Positions 61,182 through 64,000 of a stretch of DNA of 64,000 nt are shown in pieces. Made by a program: the position numbers and the translations under genes. The stretch lies in contig CANMDW010000014.1 of NCBI GenBank assembly GCA_947496705.1, positions 62,001 through 126,000 on the forward strand, read 5' to 3'. The notes under the pieces are model-generated. The model was not told where the DNA came from and did not search any database. It saw nothing but the letters and a program-made list of their open reading frames with translations. The stretch's first letter is position 1, and each line of letters starts with the position of its first letter. The DNA is from an uncultured Aquimarina sp. (GTDB lineage Bacteria > Bacteroidota > Bacteroidia > Flavobacteriales > Flavobacteriaceae).

Positions 61182-61602
61182 ATAAAATGATATGCCCGTT
61201 GTGTATTTAGAAGTAAATAGCACAAAATATAGGATTAATCCTCATCTTTTTACTTCTATCCCGTATCGGGAGGGGGAAAAATTGAAGAAATAGTTTCTAA
61301 ACACACAACGGCTAATCATACATCAATTCTTATAACCATAAATACACAACTCATGAAACCAAACCAAGCTGTTCTTCAGTAATACTAAAGCCAATATGCA
61401 TAAGCTGCTGCCCTGTAAATATCTGTGACTTTGCAGCAACCCAACTGTTTTGGGCAGGATGCCCAAAACACCAGGCTTCTTTATCAAAACGACCTATAAG
61501 GGAGCTTTCCCTTAACAGCCCTGCGGTATGCATCAAAAATAGCATACCAGGCTCGATACCAGATTCTATATATAAACACTAACTATTTAAAATTTTACAC
61601 AC
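61182..61602. other. Gene-free upstream region of the Sel1-like gene
   Basis: The hairpin tgttttgggca/tgcccaaaaca (about 61447-61471) is the only strong structure. The 64-codon minus-strand frame across it lacks any recognisable domain and overlaps the hairpin, so it is not called. The promoter for the gene at 61603 is expected here. Confidence 0.4.
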
Positions 61603-63144
61603 ATGAAAAAATTACACGTATGGAGTTTACTCCTTATCACCTTTTGTTTTGTGCATACCGGATATGCGCAGGAAGAACTGACCAGAGAAATCTGCGATGA
61701 GAAAGCAGAAGAATTATTGAGATATAGAGACTATTTCAAGTATTGTCCTCGAGATGTAATTGACGCCATGGTTGCATCTATTGCCCCTTGTGCTGATTTG
61801 AATTTATCAGCCACCAGTCCTATGTCGGCTTATGTCAGAGGATTATTACACTATCAAAATAGAGATTTTGCTTACTATTACGGATTGAATAGAGAAATGT
61901 CAGAGCTGTATCTTTTTAGAGCGTCTTATAATAACTATCCGCCAGGAATGTTTACCGATGGAATTTATGAATTGTCGAATGCATATATCACTAAAGGTAC
62001 TGCCCGATACGATCAAATATTTGAGGATTTTGAAGAATTATTGACTCTTGGTTATGAAACCGATGCGGTAAATTATGTACTGGGATATCTTCATCTCAAA
62101 AACCTATTAACCAGAAATAACTTTACTAGTGAAGCATCGATAAACAAAGCAAAAATGCACTTTGAAAACAGCAATTACCCTATGGCCAAACACTGGCTGG
62201 CCATCATGCATTATTTTGGCTATGGAGTACCCGAAGATAAGGCTAAGGGGCTACAAATGTTATCAGATAATGATATCTTAAATAGCCAAACACTATTTCA
62301 GTATCTACAAAATAACAATAATGATTGGATCCCAATTTCAGCAGAAGAGCGGTTAGCGAGTATTGAAAATTTTGGTGCTTTGGACCTTCCGGACTTTGAG
62401 ACTTTAGATGATCAGGTATATCATGGACACTTTATTGAATATGATTGGGCAGACAAAGGTGTAAGGCACTATATACCCATGACATTATCTATTCAGAATC
62501 TGCAAGAAATATCTTCTATTACTTATAGTATGCGTTTTGAAATTACTATGAATGGAGTGACGGTTACAAAAGATGCTTTTCTCAATGTGTATTCTAATCA
62601 TATTAGTATAAGTATTTCACAGCCTGGAAAATTATATTTTCCTCCTTTAGAAAACTTATTGCAGGATCATCCAGACATAACTACACTCACCTATTCCACT
62701 CAAGGTATTGCACTTCGTGAGGCGGTAGTGGATGGAAAATTGGCCCTTATAGGTAGATTAGGAGCCGATATTGTAGATTTTAATGAAGAAGCACATATGC
62801 CCATAGGTATGGTTCTATATCCAGAGAATACCTCGGGATCACTCTTGCAAAATGATATCAATAGTTCAGCTACTATGGTATTAGACAAAAATTTTGCGGT
62901 CATCTCACCTAACCCTATCGGAGATCAATTTACCATTACCTATACCCTGGACCAGGCAGCCACAGTAGAAGTAGCTATCTATGATTTCTTTGGGCAACAG
63001 AAGATAAGCGTGCCCACCCAAAAGAATACAGCTGAGGGCACTCAAACCATTACTGTTGAAAGTGGTACACTCATTAGTGGCACCTATATCGTACAAATGA
63101 TCATCAATGGACAGCCCTATAGCAAGACCGTTATTAAACTTTAA
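61603..63144 (+). CDS. T9SS-secreted protein with Sel1-like repeats
   Basis: The 513-residue protein has a signal peptide ending HTGYAQ. A helical region at about 30-250 contains Sel1/TPR-like repeats (AKHWLAIMHYFGYGVPEDKAKGLQML). A beta-rich middle follows at about 270-410 (GHFIEYDWADKGVRHYIPMTL). A type IX sorting domain ends it (ISPNPIGDQFTITYTLDQAA, then SGTYIVQMIINGQPYSK). It should be exported across the outer membrane and anchored. Sel1 repeats mediate protein contacts. The next gene, 23 bp on, is also secreted, so the two may act together. Confidence 0.82.
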   Translation: MKKLHVWSLLLITFCFVHTGYAQEELTREICDEKAEELLRYRDYFKYCPRDVIDAMVASIAPCADLNLSATSPMSAYVRGLLHYQNRDFAYYYGLNREMSELYLFRASYNNYPPGMFTDGIYELSNAYITKGTARYDQIFEDFEELLTLGYETDAVNYVLGYLHLKNLLTRNNFTSEASINKAKMHFENSNYPMAKHWLAIMHYFGYGVPEDKAKGLQMLSDNDILNSQTLFQYLQNNNNDWIPISAEERLASIENFGALDLPDFETLDDQVYHGHFIEYDWADKGVRHYIPMTLSIQNLQEISSITYSMRFEITMNGVTVTKDAFLNVYSNHISISISQPGKLYFPPLENLLQDHPDITTLTYSTQGIALREAVVDGKLALIGRLGADIVDFNEEAHMPIGMVLYPENTSGSLLQNDINSSATMVLDKNFAVISPNPIGDQFTITYTLDQAATVEVAIYDFFGQQKISVPTQKNTAEGTQTITVESGTLISGTYIVQMIINGQPYSKTVIKL

Positions 63145-63167
63145 TCCAACCACAAAATATTGATCAT

Positions 63168-64000
63168 ATGAAATTTATTTATAACATATTGGTAATAGGT
63201 ATGGTATACCTATTATCAAACTCGATATATTCACAAATTGCCCCCTATAACGAAGATGGCAGCAAAGGATGTATAGACTGTCCTTCAAAAGATAATGTGG
63301 AACGCCCTAACGATTACACCCCTTTGCCTCTTATTCCAACACAATGGCCCACATGGCCACAATTAATTCCTGCTGATAATAGCAGAAGAGAAACCTGGTT
63401 ACGTTTACAAGAATATGATATGGCCAAAATGATTGCCATACACCCAGAGCTTATTACTTTTGGAGGTGATTGGGACTTTAATGTATTGCAACGAGGGTAT
63501 TTTATCAGAAAATTTAGGGATCATGTGAAATCAAAATATATGCCGGTTATTGAGAGCGAGTTAGATCGTCGTTCCGGATATAGTCCACAAGCACTGCGTA
63601 CGTCTACAATTTATTATCCTGTACTTAATTACCTAGAAAACGATCAAATTGAGTCTAATGATTATGGAGACCTAAAATATGAAAATCAATATTTACGAGA
63701 TTTAAACGGACTTCAAATATTTGTGGCTAGAAATAGGGAAAGAGATATTAGAGATGCACAACGAGTGGCTCGTCAAATACAATATAAACATGATGCCTAT
63801 TACAAATGGGCTGAAAAAAATATTGATGTTTTGTCTGAATATTTAGCCAATAAAATGATCGCACATTATAACAGCAGAGATTATCAAGATGCTGTTCTTT
63901 GGATGAGTACTGTAATCGCAGCATACCTTGGCGATGGCCCGTATTTTAATTTATTGGATAATATTTGGGATGTAACAGATGGCAACTATGCAGGAGAGCT
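63168..64000 (+). CDS. Secreted protein of unknown function, N-terminal part (cut by right edge)
   Basis: The gene begins at an ATG at 63168 and is still open at the right edge (277 codons visible). The N-terminus MKFIYNILVIGMVYLLSNS with IYSQ is a signal peptide. The region has a CIDCPSKDN motif early (two Cys), a Pro-rich stretch with WPTWPQL, and then a charged helical segment (RNRERDIRDAQRVARQIQY). No family is recognised. It follows the Sel1-like gene closely and is probably in the same operon. The C-terminal features, including any T9SS tail, are not visible. Confidence 0.75.
   Translation, partial: MKFIYNILVIGMVYLLSNSIYSQIAPYNEDGSKGCIDCPSKDNVERPNDYTPLPLIPTQWPTWPQLIPADNSRRETWLRLQEYDMAKMIAIHPELITFGGDWDFNVLQRGYFIRKFRDHVKSKYMPVIESELDRRSGYSPQALRTSTIYYPVLNYLENDQIESNDYGDLKYENQYLRDLNGLQIFVARNRERDIRDAQRVARQIQYKHDAYYKWAEKNIDVLSEYLANKMIAHYNSRDYQDAVLWMSTVIAAYLGDGPYFNLLDNIWDVTDGNYAGE

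Noticed and set aside
61351..61545. Minus-strand open frame of 64 codons upstream of the Sel1-like gene
   Set aside because: No signal peptide, domain or ribosome-binding context, and it overlaps a hairpin.

Overview
The window is typical of a member of the Bacteroidota, most likely a marine polysaccharide-degrading Flavobacteriaceae. Two SusC/SusD pairs, secreted proteins ending in type IX secretion (T9SS) sorting tails, lipoproteins with acidic residues after the acylated Cys, and AT-rich DNA all point there. The genus is not determined. I saw no rRNA, tRNA or CRISPR array.

Region 1 (1-15.6 kb) is a beta-mannan utilisation locus. On the minus strand one operon runs GH26 mannanase, GPH-type sugar symporter, GH130 phosphorylase, AGE-family disaccharide 2-epimerase, SusC, SusD and a fasciclin lipoprotein. 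Beyond a terminator lies a truncated VCBS/FG-GAP lipoprotein. Divergent from the operon are an AraC regulator and a T9SS-secreted GH5 enzyme with a ricin-type lectin. The inferred route is: mannan cut by GH5 and GH26, uptake by SusCD and the symporter, mannobiose epimerised to mannosyl-glucose, then phosphorolysis to mannose-1-phosphate and glucose.

Region 2 (15.6-18.6 kb) is gene-poor. It holds a flavin/PNPOx-like protein, an inverted-repeat element with target duplication, a decayed gene fragment, a 41-bp tandem array and two small coiled-coil membrane proteins. Region 3 (18.6-24.5 kb) is two paralogous T9SS-secreted leucine-rich-repeat proteins, the larger with six repeated EF-hand-loop/LRR modules.

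Region 4 (24.9-35.2 kb) holds a HupE/UreJ-like protein, dCMP deaminase, an S41 protease, small membrane proteins, MarC, DUF3109, and a CHAT-TPR protein convergent with a sigma factor/putative anti-sigma pair. Region 5 (35.2-43.5 kb) is a deoxynucleotide cluster: nrdB, nrdA, dinD and dgt, interspersed with inverted-repeat elements, followed by two lipocalin-like lipoproteins and a duplicated dgt 3' end. Region 6 (43.6-54.8 kb) is mostly housekeeping: dxs, tadA, a cNMP/CBS/DUF294 protein with an exonuclease partner, two tandem paralogs, a cold-shock protein, a ClC protein lacking the gating glutamate, and aspS. Region 7 (55-64 kb) has a second SusC/SusD pair without enzymes, an unassigned protein, a repeat-rich 1.2 kb gap, a Sel1-like T9SS protein and a gene cut by the right edge.

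The strongest pattern not explained by genes is a set of short non-autonomous elements with long terminal inverted repeats, three with recognisable target-site duplications, sitting in intergenic gaps and often abutting gene ends.
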